Source of the DNA: Forficula auricularia
Taxonomy: Eukaryota; Arthropoda; Insecta; Dermaptera; Forficulidae
Reading direction: 5' to 3'
Length of the DNA stretch: 64,000 bases
Assembly (NCBI GenBank): GCA_024734495.1
Contig: JALMQS010000153.1
Coordinates: forward strand, 8,767,294 to 8,831,293
The notes under the pieces are model-generated. The model was not told the DNA's origin. It made no database searches and was given only the letters and a program-made list of their open reading frames with translations. Positions 10,044 to 20,411 of this stretch are shown here, one piece after another. How positions within the stretch are numbered: position 1 is the stretch's first letter; each line of letters opens with the position of its first letter. The position numbers and the translations under genes were made by a program.

Positions 10044-11356
10044 CTAGCTTCAAGGCCTGCCTCCGGCGGGCGCTTTTGCTAGCCAGGGGGCTTGGCCCCT
10101 GGACCCTCACGTGGCTGCTTTATTGATGTTTTATTAGTAAGAGAGAATAAATATAATTGTTTTATTATAAAGTGTTAAATATATATAATTTAAGATTCTA
10201 TTTACCTGCAATATACACTCATAACAAATAAGATGGAACAAATATTTAAAATGTAGTAAAAATCCACTTGTTATCATTAAGGGAAAAATAAAAAAAAAGT
10301 TATATTATATGTAGGTAGTATTATAGATAAGAAGACTTGAAAATGACAATTATTATTTATTTTGCTAGACACAAAAGTATTAGTATAATCTATTTATAAA
10401 AAATTCTCTTATTCTCAAACTTGAGTTGTTTACCATAAAAGAATTTAGTCTTATTGATTTTAAGTCGATTCTTCCACGTTTTCAGTAGAGATTGCCATTA
10501 ATAGTCAAAACATCAAAAATGGAATGCAATAAGGTTATTCCTCTAGTATTAGATAAGAATCGATCGTTATTTTTGATTTTAAGACGATTCCTCCATGTCT
10601 TCAGCAATGGTTACCAATAATAATCGAAGGGTCAAAAATCTAATGTAGAATTATTATTCCTCAAGTATTAGATGAGAATCGATTGCTATTTTTGATTTTA
10701 AGTCGATTCCTCCTCCTCCATGTCTTCACCAATGGCTACCAATAAAAACCGAAATGTCAAAAATCGAATGTAGAATGGTTATTCCTCGACTGTTAAATGA
10801 GAATCGATCATTATTTTTGAATTAAAGTCAACATGAACTGCAAATTGCAAGTGATATCTGATTAATAATAAAGAAATAAACATATTAATATTTCAAATGA
10901 ATTTGGATAAAGTATAGCAACGATCGGTTGCAGTTTATTTTTTTAATTTTTGTTTTTAAATGTACTTTAAAAAAAATAGATAGTTTTTTAAATCTTTTTT
11001 GCATTATTAAATTCTTCTTCAAAGATAATGTGGTTAGATCTCTTTTATCTATGCTATTAAGAATGAATGACACTCAAAAATCTGATAGGGCTGCCAACAC
11101 ATGTTTAGTTTGCTAGTTTAGTTATTTTATTGTTTGGCAAGCTATGTTGGCTAACCTGATTTTATTATAGTTTTTCCTGAATTTTCCAATTTTCCGGGCA
11201 ACTTTTCCGATTTTTTTTTACGTATTAACCTGATTTGGACTATTACGAACATTTGAAAAAAATTAGCCAAATCGGTCCAGGCATTTGAGAGATCTGCGCT
11301 TACAAAGAAAAAGAAATTCATTTTTATTATAAAGAAATTCATTTTTATTATATAGA
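10044..11356 (-). mobile_element. non-autonomous Helitron, 1.3 kb
   Basis: On the minus strand it starts TCTATATAATAAAAATGAAT (11356 downward, preceded by A) and ends with a GC hairpin (GCCCGCCGGAGGCAGGC) followed by CTTGAAGCTAG and then T (10043). The 5' TC, 3' hairpin plus CTAG, and insertion between A and T are the defining Helitron features. The segment GGCATTTGAGAGATCTGCGC and the nearby ATCGGTCCAG resemble other Helitron leaders (my recollection). No Rep/helicase frame; it carries tandem repeats (next entry). Confidence 0.8.
10450..10835. repeat. three tandem copies of a ~118-bp unit inside the Helitron
   Basis: Units start with TTGATTTTAAGTCGATTC at about 10455, 10573 and 10691, with a partial fourth at 10817 (TTGAATTAAAGTCAAC). 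Each contains TTATTCCTC, AGAATCGAT and ATGTCTTCA(C/G)CAATGG blocks. Repeats diverge by roughly 10-15% by eye. Confidence 0.85.
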
Positions 11357-11552
11357 TTGAAGATGAGAAATATATATTATAGTTTCATCAGATTAGCATT
11401 CAGAGAAGACCAAGGAATTATTTGAATTTAACGAACATTTTATTTTTATCTCGATTTTCAAATTAAGATTATTCTACTTATTGTGAGTATGAATTATATT
11501 TATCTACATATTATTTTTAAGAATTATAGGTACTTAATATTATAAACTTAAT

Positions 11553-11760
11553 TATTTTAATTATATAAGAATTTATTTATTTAAGGAGAATTTTATCAAA
11601 GGTCAATCAAATAGTAGATTATTATCTATATATTATATGTCAGAAGGTTTCACCCCTCAGGAGTCGTGACATACAATATATACAATATACATAATAATCT
11701 ACTAAGATCTTTGATAAAATTGTCCTTAAATAAATAAATTCTCATATAATTAAAATACAG
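11553..11760. repeat. small foldback element
   Basis: Arms of about 75-80 bp (AGAATTTATTTATTTAAGGA… against …CTTAAATAAATAAATTCTCA) are centred near 11660, where the loop contains CACCCCTCAGGAGTCGTGAC. No coding potential. It lies close to the Helitron but outside it. Confidence 0.75.
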
Positions 11761-12361
11761 GTTTGAAAAACAATTTCCATCAACTTTTTCAAAGAGATAA
11801 GACACTCAAATTTTCATATTAATTATTTTTAATGACTTTTTTTAAAATTATCAAAAGCCTAAATCGGAGTCTAGACTCCGCAGCCCTGGTTAAGGGGTTC
11901 GGGACTGTTTATCATTTTTATAAGAAAATTCTCAAATTTTTACCATCGAATCATTGATGTATTAAATATTTATTCCCGAAATTTAAAGTTGATCGTTTGT
12001 CTCATTACCTAGAAATAAATTATTAAAAATTGTCCTTTTAATATGGAAGTAAATGGACCGAGATTTTAAAAGGGCTATAACTTCTATACAAATTATACCA
12101 TTTTCAACAAATCTATACAGATCAATAATTCAACTTTTATGAATCGAATGATACATTTTTCAATAGATTTGACAGTCTAGTTAATTAGTTATTCATAAAT
12201 GTAAAAAATAAAAAGTTATTTTCAGCCAACAGAATATAACATAAGCGCTAGTGTAGAAATCCAACTCTATTTCATGAAATCATTTTTGTGTTAAATACAT
12301 GTTTTTATAATGAGAAAAAATTTATCCCAATATTCATTTTATTAATATTATCAAAATTTCG
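11761..12361. other. AT-rich sequence without recognisable feature
   Basis: No gene or repeat partner seen in this stretch. Confidence 0.4.
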
Positions 12362-12625
12362 TGGGTTTCGGTGGATGATGAGAGTTAGGGGATGAGGAGA
12401 GAGTCCAGAGGACATGTATAGGGTTGGCAGGGTGAATGATGGTCGGAGGTGGATCTAGGAGGAAGGATAGGGGCCAGTGGGATGGATGGGGATTAGAGGA
12501 CCCTAGCAAGAGACACGACTCGCCGTTGGGTGGGGGGTTCGAGGTGCGGTTTTTTTAAATTAAAAATAATATTAATATATAGCTTTTAACTGAAGGAAAA
12601 AGTTACCGAGCGTCGCTCGGTGGCT
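12362..12625 (+). mobile_element. G-rich array plus hairpin end (Helentron/HINE-like candidate)
   Basis: A G-rich, purine-biased array (12362-12550) is followed by TATATAGCTTTTAACTGAAG (the terminus shared with 5436-5735) and the hairpin CCGAGCGTCGCTCGG (12606-12620). The order array, terminus, hairpin matches HINE-type elements. No second end was found. Confidence 0.45.
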
Positions 12626-12909
12626 CCAGGTTCTAAATATTTATTTTTATTATTCAGATTAAGTATTTAAATAATTTTCTTATACTTATTATTAGGTAAA
12701 GTTATATATATTATTTTATATGTTTTTAAAATTTGAAAATAAAAATTTCAATGGTTGTTTTTTCAACGACCAATCGCAATGTTTCGCTAATTTATTGTTG
12801 CTTCATCAGGCTTTTGATCAAATTATTTTCAAACACTTTGTAATGCAATTCTGTCTTGCCATTTAGAATACATATATATATATAAGAACCAGTTTTTATT
12901 TCTTTTATT

Positions 12910-12970
12910 TATGAACTCCCGCTAACGTTTCGACTGTTGGTTGTAGCCATCTTCAGAGCGGGAATTCATA
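12910..12970 (-). ncRNA. hammerhead-like ribozyme motif, class E
   Basis: Minus strand: CCCGCT, then CTGAAGA, extra T, GGCT…AGTC helix II with a 9-nt loop, GAAACGTT, AGCGGG. Helix I (CCCGCT/AGCGGG) is perfect and the CUGANGA/GAAA core is intact. Motifs of this form are known at PLE ends. Fragments with the same GCTAACGTTTCGA end occur at 3061. Activity not shown. Confidence 0.65.
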
Positions 12971-12979
12971 ATATTTATA

Positions 12980-14023
12980 TAAGATTTGTATTCGGAATTA
13001 ACCTCATTATTAACAATTTTTTTTATTAGAAAATTTATTATGCAGAAGTTGTCACTCTGCAGAAATACAAAAGATTTTTTCGAAGATCAACCAGATAGAT
13101 AAGCTGTACCGAACTCCCATAAAGCAGGTTACAAAAATTACCTTATATTCATTAATTTTCTTCTTTGTTTATTTAAAATCTTATTAAGTAATTCTTATAA
13201 AAAGTAAAAAATTGAAGAAAATGAAACAAGAATTATTCAAGGGTTGAAAATAAAAGACAGTTTTTCACATTAACTCGCTTCACAAGAAATAATTTTTTTT
13301 TTTTACTTTTGTTCAATCAAAGAGAAAAGGCACGTTTAGTCAACGAACTTGAACGGTTTTGGATATATTTTTTATTCCCTGGCACAAAAAAAAAAAAAAA
13401 AAAAAAAAAAAACAAGTCGAATGAGAATAATTTTCTCTGAAAATAGAAATGTAATTTAAATGGAAATGGAAATTAGAAGATCGTTTCAAATTAAATGCAA
13501 AAACAAATATTATTATTGAAAACACGATGTTTTGTTTTCTCAATTCTCCATCCCAATTTTCGATCATATTACAACTACCATAGATGTTTTTTTTTTTTCT
13601 ATCAAATGTTAATAAAATGGCAACTTTTGGAAGAACTTGGAATAGAATTTAAATTGAATTCGTATAAATGATTAAACAAAGTGAAAACTTTTCAATTTAA
13701 GTTAACATTTTCTATTATAATTTCATTTTCTTTGCAAAATTCATTAAATAATACGTATGAGTGAATTAGATTTTTAAGGTAAATAAATCGAAACTTGTGG
13801 ATTATTAAATAAACATCCACCTTATAATAATCACTCTTGAATGTGAGTTCTTGATGTTTCAGCTTTAGAATAATACACCTTAGTGAAATTTGTTTATTAT
13901 AAGTCAGGATCAAATTTTGATCAGGTAACCTTGAAAAAAATATACTATCCTAGTATGGCGCATTTAGTCGAGATTTCGAAATGGCATAGCATTTTATACT
14001 TAATTCTTTCATCATCATCATCA
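12980..14023. other. AT-rich sequence without recognisable feature
   Basis: It contains homopolymer A (13386-13412) and T tracts, and short open frames with no domain or homology that I recognise. Confidence 0.4.
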
Positions 14024-14107
14024 TCATTGAGTATACAGTCCTAAGACTGGTTTGATGCAACAATCCGTCTCCACTCGACTCTGTCCCCCGCCAGCTGTTT
14101 GACCTCT
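14024..14107 (-). mobile_element. LINE-alpha copy 2, 3' terminal part (interrupted)
   Basis: The CAT-repeat tail and AGTCCTAAGACTGGTTTGAT are as at 3601. The copy is split by the LINE-J insertion and resumes at 14442. Confidence 0.8.
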
Positions 14108-14441
14108 TGGCTTTGCACGCAGCACACGTTTTGCCGACTCCCAACACTCTTTCGCGGTGAAATTGGAAAAGTGCCGGACCACTTCATTCGCGAATTCATA
14201 TATCCCCATGACTTCAAGGAACTGGAACTCTCTCCCAGCCTCTATCTTTCCCAGCACCTATGATCTTCAAACCTTCAAAACCAGGGTGCATAGACACCTA
14301 CGTCTACACCCTCTCACTTAATCAACTTTCCTTCTCTTCGGTAATGCAAGGGTCTTTCGAGATCCATAGGGGCTACATCTTTACTGGTGCACCCCTTCTT
14401 GCATTCGATTGCATTAAAAAAAAAAAAAAAAAAAAAAAAAA
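14108..14441 (+). mobile_element. LINE-J fragment nested in LINE-alpha
   Basis: Plus-strand Jockey-like 3' end (encoding CCGACTCCCAACACTCTTTC, NSLPASIFPSTY-like and a stop), ending in a 27-nt poly(A) (14415-14441). Comparison with the uninterrupted copy near 3690-3700 shows a few target bases (CTA) lost and no clear TSD. Confidence 0.85.
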
Positions 14442-14955
14442 TGTCTGGCATCCCATATCCCCAATTATTTGGTTGAAATATTCTAATCTGGTTCTTCCCC
14501 TTCCCCTTTTCTTTCCCACCTCCCCTCCAAGATATCCCTAAGCAGTCCCCCATGTCTCAGTGTGTGCCCCATCATCTGACCTCTTCTCTTCTTCAGACTC
14601 TTCCACAAGGTTCTTCTTTCTCCGATTCTTCCAAGAACTTCTTCATTTGTAATTTTATCCATCCATTTGATATTCCTTATTCTCCTGTAGCACCACATTT
14701 CGAAAGCCTCTAATCTCTTTCTCTCCGCTTCTCTAATTGTCCAGGTTTCACACCCGTACATGGCTATGCTCCATACATATGTCTTCAATAGCAACTTCCT
14801 GTTTGCTAAGCTGATTGAGGAGGAGCATAGTAGTTTTTGTTTTGAATTAAACCCCATTTTTGCTTGGACAATTCTTGATTTAATTTCGTTTTCGCTCCTC
14901 CCATCCCATGTTATTTTACTTCCTAGGTAGCGGAACTCCTTCTAGGTTTTCTTGG
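14442..14955 (-). pseudogene. LINE-alpha copy 2, RT C-terminal fragment
   Basis: Minus-strand frame 14483-14857 repeats the protein at 3736-4110 with few substitutions (WSIAMYGCETWTIREAERKR, then RIGERRTLWKSLKK). There are no frame breaks in the fragment, so the insertion is fairly young, but the catalytic domain is missing. Confidence 0.85.
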
Positions 14956-14979
14956 TTAATTTTGATGCATTCCTGGATT

Positions 14980-15076
14980 CCAGGAATACAATTTTTGGAC
15001 TGAGACACTGCCCGTCAGGGCACCAGCCCGGAGGGCCGAGCTTCGAGGGCGTGCCGAAGGCACGCACGAAAAGCTC
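14980..15076 (+). mobile_element. family H terminal block, solo
   Basis: It carries the GC block GCCCGTCAGGGCACCAGCCC, the hairpin GCGTGCCGAAGGCACGC and the end GCTCG followed by T. No further part of the composite is attached. Confidence 0.65.
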
Positions 15077-15255
15077 GTAAATCTATAGCGTCACTAGGAG
15101 TGTTTTTTGATAGTCTACTACCGGTACGTTTACCTTGGTACTTATGGTTTTATTTTGAATTCTGGTCAATAGCAGGATTATTCAGGATTGTGTAACAATA
15201 ATTAGAATAATAAAATATGTAAATTTGTAGCCACAGCTTCTCATTATTTAGGGCA
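15077..15255. other. unassigned spacer
   Basis: AT-rich, no feature. Confidence 0.35.
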
Positions 15256-15880
15256 GTGTAGCGATTCCCACCATTTTTCGAAAAAATGCCCATAACTCGA
15301 AAACTATAAACTGCAACGGATCGTTGCTAAACTTTATCCAATGTACTATCTTATTATAGGGTAAAGTACTTTAAAATATAATTTTACAATAAAAATTTAT
15401 ATGACCCTTTTTGTGGTCTTCAAGGTACTTAATTAGAATATTAAATTTCATCAAAATTGGTTAAGTCATTTTCAAAATATTTAGAAAAATCTAAAAAATT
15501 ACTAAAATAAAGTACTAATGTTTGTGGGCCGATTTATACCAAAAACTAATCAGCGCTTCATTTTGTTAAAGTAATGGTAGGTTTTCAATTTTATTTCAAT
15601 CGGTGTAACGGTGTGGAAAAAATCGTGGACGGAAAAAACGATAACATACATCCATCCGCACGCACTTCCTGAAAAAATCGCACTTTTTAGCCTCTGGATG
15701 AAACCCCATGTAATTTTGGGCAAAACCGTCACGTGCTAAAATTCAACCTAAATGAATACTACAATTTGTGACTTTAATTGAGACCATGAGTTCCGTAGTC
15801 TTTACCTGAGAACCCTTTGAATTCGCGCTTGCCACGAGACCGATTACAATACTTTACCCATGCTTCGCATTGGATAAAGT
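15256..15880 (-). repeat. TIR repeat family B, copy 1
   Basis: It shares a ~600-bp body with 26178-26771 (ACTGCAACGGATCGTTGCTA, TACTAATGTTTGTGG, CGTCACGTGCTAAAATTCAA, ending ATGCTTCGCATTGGATAAAG). The right end resembles family A termini (TTACAATACTT…AAAGTAAAA), suggesting related non-autonomous elements. Confidence 0.75.
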
Positions 15881-15980
15881 AAAAATCTATCCCATGTTCG
15901 GTTTATGACACAGGACATCCCTATATGCATGAGCCGATTGATTTATTTAAATAAATAAAAAACTAGCTAATAATTAAATA

Positions 15981-16601
15981 CCAGGTGTACCGGAAAGTCA
16001 TTACCAAAAAACATGTGAGGTGTGGTTTCGAAAATTAAAAAGTGGTGATTTCGATGTGCAAGATAAAGAACGTTCTGGTAGACCAAAGAAGTTTGAAGAT
16101 GCGAAACTACAGGAGTTATTAGATGAAGACCCAACCCAAACTCAAAAACAATTGAAAAAACAATACACCGACAACAAATGATCAATTTGAACCACGCATT
16201 GATCGAAATACGTCCAGAATGGGCCCGAAGACACGGTAAAGTGATTTTACAACACGATAACGCGCCGTCTCATAAAGCAAAACCGGTCAAGGAAGCGTTG
16301 AAAGCACTTGGGTGGGACATATTATCGCACCCGCCGTACTCTCCAGACCTTGCCCCGTCCGACTATCAACTTTTCGCATCGATGGGACACGCGCTTGCAG
16401 AGCAGCACTTCGCCAATTTCGAATGGTTTTGCTCAAAGGACAAACAGTTTTTTTGGGATGGCATCCATGAATTGCCAGAAAGATGGGCAAGATGTATAGA
16501 ATCAAATGGCCAATACTTTGAATAAATAAATTTTCCATTTTCTTAAAAATTTCGTAGTTTTTTTTTCGAAAAAACCGGTAATGACTTTCCGGTACACCTA
16601 G
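15981..16601 (+). mobile_element. mariner element, internally deleted, with intact ends
   Basis: Left CCAGGTGTACCGGAAAGTCA and right TGACTTTCCGGTACACCTAG form 26-bp inverted repeats (one mismatch), flanked by TA (15979-15980 / 16602-16603). A full mariner is about 1.3 kb; this one is 621 bp and keeps both coding ends but not the middle. Matching ends suggest it could be mobilised by a full-length relative. Confidence 0.92.
16009..16525 (+). pseudogene. mariner transposase, internally deleted
   Basis: The N-terminal piece (about 16009-16182) has the second helix-turn-helix region (CEVWFRKLKSGDFDVQD, ERSGRPKKFEDAKL). After a stop and a frame change, the C-terminal piece (16178-16525) contains HDNAPSHKAKPVKEAL and HPPYSPDLAPSDYQLF. 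The two catalytic aspartates there are separated by 34 residues (D34D), diagnostic of mariner. The linker and first catalytic aspartate are deleted, so the protein cannot be active. Confidence 0.92.
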
Positions 16602-16603
16602 TA

Positions 16604-17255
16604 ATATTAAATTGGTTCTAAATGCTCCATGTACCCATCTACCGAGGGGTTCTTCTTAGCTAACACTTATTCTAAATTAGCCCAAATGCTTCCAAATGAA
16701 TATTTTCACGCTTTATGTAGCCTGTTAGCTCGGTTGATTAGCTTTTCTAGGGTAATGTTTCCTAAGATCCATCTACCAGAAAGGAAGGAGAATATATGAA
16801 ATTAGCCGCGGCACGTTTCGCGGCGAAACCTTCCTTGCACAGGGGTGGCGAAGACACCAGGGCCAATGGCTCCTCTGGGGCCAACCAAACCCTTACCATT
16901 GCAATCCCAGACACAAAACAACCAACCCCACGGACAAACTTTGTTCTATATCTACCAAAATATATATATTCCCTAGGCTCAATGTGATTAATTCATTAGC
17001 TTAGTGAATACCACATTATACGCTTTAATAAATAATTCTATTCCAATCTATTGGATTTGCAGCAGCTATTGACTCCTCTAAAATGTAAAGTTTGTAAATT
17101 GTGATTAAAGCTTAAAGGTATAAATTGAAAATAAAATTAGCAAATAGATTATTATTTTAAATGTCTTAGGATTCGCTAGAAAAAAGGTGCATCGATTTGA
17201 AAAACAGAAAAAATTCGATATTTATATTTGTATCTGTATAAAGGACAAATATTTA
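16604..17255. other. unassigned sequence with GC-richer island (16790-16930)
   Basis: The island contains GCCGCGGCACGTTTCGCGGC and GGGGTGGCGAAGACACC. No repeat partner or domain seen. Confidence 0.35.
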
Positions 17256-17892
17256 TAATTCATATACTATATATATTTGTCTAGATTAATTTGTAACAAC
17301 GCTTAGAGAAATTTCTCTAAAAAAATTACTCTCTTGCCTAGAATCGAACTCTTGAACTCTTGAACTAAGGGCATTAGCTCTAGCCATTACACAATTGAAA
17401 CATTAATAATTATATCTTGATTTCTGTTACTAAAACTATATATTTTTGATTTAGACTGTGTCGAGATAATATTGTATTCATTTGAACTCGAATGAAAATG
17501 AAAAAACACCATTAGATTTTAAATTAAGAAACATTAAATATATATTAATTAACGAGGCAAATTTGAAATATAATTGTCAGCTCGGATTTTAAACTGATGG
17601 CTCCAATCGATTTTCATTAATCAGGCAAATTTGAAATATAATTGTAATTTTGTAATTTTAAATTAAGAAACATTAAATATATTCATAATTATCCCCCCCC
17701 CCCCCCGCCACTCAAAAATTAAAGAGGCGAAACTTTTAAGAGACGATGTATTTTCGGTAGTTTACGGGTATACATTTGGAGTGTGGTTTTTTAAGAGGAA
17801 TAAAATTTTTTGGACCGAGACACTGCCCGCCAGGGCACCAGCCCAGAGGGCTGAGCATCGAGGGCGTGCCGAAGGCACGCACGAAAAGCTCG
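17256..17892 (+). mobile_element. Helitron/SINE composite H, copy 2
   Basis: Begins around TCATATACTATATATATTTG and ends with the hairpin block and GCTCG|T at 17892. It includes the inverted tRNA-like module (17275-17398) and a 16-nt C tract (17692 on). Order and orientation are consistent with copies 1, 3 and 4. Confidence 0.65.
17275..17398 (-). mobile_element. tRNA-derived SINE-like module in H copy 2
   Basis: Reverse complement of the module at 7459-7590. The box B region reads AGTTCGATTCT on the minus strand. Diverged, with partly duplicated bases around CTTGAACTC. Confidence 0.65.
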
Positions 17893-17937
17893 TTATATTA
17901 TATTAACTGCGATGCTCGCCTTCGTAGGCTACAGCTC

Positions 17938-18095
17938 ACTTTTTTCAAAATTTACAAATCATTTTCCACTACACAACTTACGATTTTCAAACCCTCAACA
18001 TTTCTTTCTTAAATTAGTAAGAAATCAATGGATCAACGGATTTGTCAATTCCTTAGTCCCTTTTACTTTTAGAAACTGTAATTCCCTTTCCGACC
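17938..18095 (+). pseudogene. LINE-J protein fragment
   Basis: The plus-strand translation NLRFSNPQHFFLKLVRN followed by FVNSLVPFTFRNCNSLS aligns with the LINE-J block TRFSNAQHPCAVKSRTSAF…NSFIPMTSRDWNSL at 51781-52050. About 50 codons, heavily diverged. Confidence 0.6.
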
Positions 18096-18104
18096 AAGAC
18101 CAGG

Positions 18105-18250
18105 ATTTTTTTTTATTGGAAAGGGGTACTTTAGGGGTGGTCCCGTACTAATTTGGTCTAGCTCTGATGATTTGATCAATCACAAAATAAAGGAACTTTT
18201 CAATTCTAATGAAAATTATCAAAATAAAACCTATACTACTAACTCTACGG
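18105..18250 (+). repeat. dispersed repeat R fragment
   Basis: TTTATTGGAAAGGGGTAC, TTAGGGGTGGTCCCGTAC and GATGATTTGATCAATCACAA parallel repeat R at 2140-2225. Confidence 0.6.
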
Positions 18251-18446
18251 CAAATTCTGTTATAAACAAGGTAGAGGATGAGATTTCTGAGAACTTTTGT
18301 TTAAAGAAATTCTCTCCAAAACGAAAGACAATTATTTATTCGGGTGCCAAAATTTTTGAATTTTCATAACCTAATCGATTTTGAACTATCTAACCTCAGA
18401 ACTTTCTGTTAAAAAATGAAAATAAACTGATGTGGCCATCAACATG

Positions 18447-19127
18447 ACTTTACCATACACCCTGATCCCTCTCTTATGTATATTTTATTTAATAAACTTT
18501 TTTATAATTAATTAGGGGGGTTTACCCCTTCCATTTTGGGTGGTTAGTTTTCGCATTTTTAGTCTTCTGAGGGCCCACTGATTATGTATACAAAATTTGA
18601 TTGAGTTTGCTCAAAGGGCCTAGATTTTTATTTTTTACCCCCCCCCCCCCCACCTCCCAATTTCGGCCCCAGAAAAATATTTTCGCTATTATAGGCTCAT
18701 TTTATAGTATATTTCATTTTTATTGTTTTTTTGGTTTGAAAATATTATAATTTTAATTTTAAACCCCTAACCACCTTAATTTTGGGTCGATATGCACCAA
18801 AATCTAATCATCTCTTAATCTCAATGCACCAAAACTACGTGTTAAATTTGGTTTAGAGTTTCACACTAGTTTTTGAGCTAGCAATGTAAAACAAAATTTG
18901 ATAACGTACTAACAGATATTTTGGCAAAACAGTTATTATTTCGAATAATATAATTTTTTCGATGTTCACTTATTAGGACTTTTTTGTAGACCAAAACGCT
19001 GGTTTAGCCCAATTTTTTAAATCAAAATAGTTTCAGCCGTTTTTGAGATATTTCAAAAAAAAGCAAAAAAAAAAAAAAAAAAAACACTTTTTTTCTGCAC
19101 GATTACAATACTTGACCATACCCTGTA
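18447..19127 (-). repeat. TIR repeat family A, copy 4
   Basis: From GACTTTACCATACACCCTGA (left TIR) to GACCATACCCTGTA (right), with C tract 18638-18652. It parallels copy 3 almost throughout. Confidence 0.8.
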
Positions 19128-19128
19128 C

Positions 19129-19359
19129 ACCACACAGAGTGATCCAACCTCCGCCTTCGCAGACCACCTTATTGAAAACAATCACTCACCTTCACCCCAA
19201 AATCCTATACCACTACACTTCGCCTATAAAAGCCGAAAACTAGACCTGTTAGAAACAACCGAAATTAAGAAAGCTATAATGGAAAAAGATAAAATTCTCA
19301 ATAACCAGCAGGACATTAGAAATTCCACAATAATAGATCTATTAATTAACAAAAATTAA
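19129..19359 (+). pseudogene. PLE C-terminal (post GIY-YIG) protein remnant
   Basis: The plus frame encodes SAFADHLIENNHS (the S-x-F-A-x-H-L-x-x-x-x-H block of PLE endonuclease domains), then KSRKLDLLETTEIKKA and a stop at 19357-19359. The upstream GIY-YIG core and reverse transcriptase are lost at the 5' truncation. Confidence 0.75.
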
Positions 19360-19896
19360 AAAAACTTAACCTCAGTCTCTCTCAAATATATACTATTTCC
19401 CAAATTACAATCAAAATTAAATTCAAATCACGCGCCTTCAGTCTTCTAAAATAAATGACATTTTGATATATGAGATAACCACAAAAATTGTTGTATATTG
19501 TAATTTATCTCATCTAATTTATCCCTATTATGTTTTATCTTAATCTTCATCTCTATATGTTATTTAAGCTTATTTGTAAATTGATATTTATAATTAATTT
19601 TGTGTCTATGACTTAAATTTGTAATTTTATTTTCTAATTTAATTCTAAAAAGAATTTATATTTATACTTGTAATTTTTATTTATATTAATATTCATATTT
19701 ATTTAGATTTCTTATATTTACATTTATATATTTTATAATTAAAAAAGAAAAAATCTTTGTAAAACAATTTTTTAAATTTTAATTTCATTGGTGTTTTTCT
19801 TGTGTTAGGTTGGTATGTAAGATTTGAATGTTATATTTTGTTATATTGGTACACATGATTTGAATGTCAAGAATGGTGACAACTCGTTCAATTATT

Positions 19897-19992
19897 CCCA
19901 GGTAACACACAATATCCTCAGAATATTCTAAGAAGATTTAAATGTCCTTAGAATATCCTTAGAATATTCTTAGGATATTGTGGTTACCTGGG
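19897..19992. mobile_element. 96-bp MITE nested in the PLE, TTATT TSD
   Basis: Ends CCCAGGTAAC and GTTACCTGGG with near-palindromic bodies (CACAATATCCTCAGAATATT / complement) and TTATT on both sides (19892-19896, 19993-19997). Internal AGAATATTC repeats. Superfamily unknown. Confidence 0.7.
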
Positions 19993-20016
19993 TTATTAGT
20001 ATTAACTTGTAAACTC

Positions 20017-20050
20017 CTGATGATGGACTAATAATTCGAAATATATTGAG
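20017..20050 (+). ncRNA. hammerhead-like motif, PLE class C
   Basis: CTGATGA, extra T, GGAC-loop-ATTC, GAAATATATTGAG. Core consensus intact; helix II weakened relative to the copy at 53591-53621 (TCC instead of TTC). Confidence 0.6.
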
Positions 20051-20411
20051 TTTGTATAAACCTCTTTGAGTTTTATTTCATTCACTGTGAAACTACACAC
20101 CCTTTACTCTATTAATTAACATCATGTTTCACCTAAAACCTACACCACTTTCCATAAGTAAAATTGATCTTTGTGTTCATCGTGTCTTTTGAAAACACAA
20201 TCCCCAGGGATTCTTTTCTATTCCATATTTGCTGAAATTTACATCTTTCTTATTTGAATATTACTTTAGAGGAAAATTAAATTAATAATATTTATGTTCA
20301 TGAAATTTAACAAGAGGTCAAATCCTTTTAATAAGGGTTTAAACTTTGAATTTATTAGACCGCCGCTATTTAGATAAAGACGTGAAAAATGTTATTTTAC
20401 ATATATATGAA

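Larger units (their letters stand above)
19128..20165 (+). mobile_element. Penelope-like element class C, 5'-truncated
   Basis: It contains the C-terminal coding end (19129-19359), a long AT-rich 3' UTR, a hammerhead-like motif (20017-20050) and the terminus CTACACACCCTTTACTCTAT followed by TTTCACCTAAAACCTACACC. The same terminus lies at 53530-53770. It begins exactly where repeat A ends. Confidence 0.8.

Noticed and set aside
10450..10835. Regularly spaced repeats that could suggest a CRISPR-like array
   Set aside because: Units are ~118 bp, tandem without unique spacers, and sit inside a Helitron in eukaryotic DNA.
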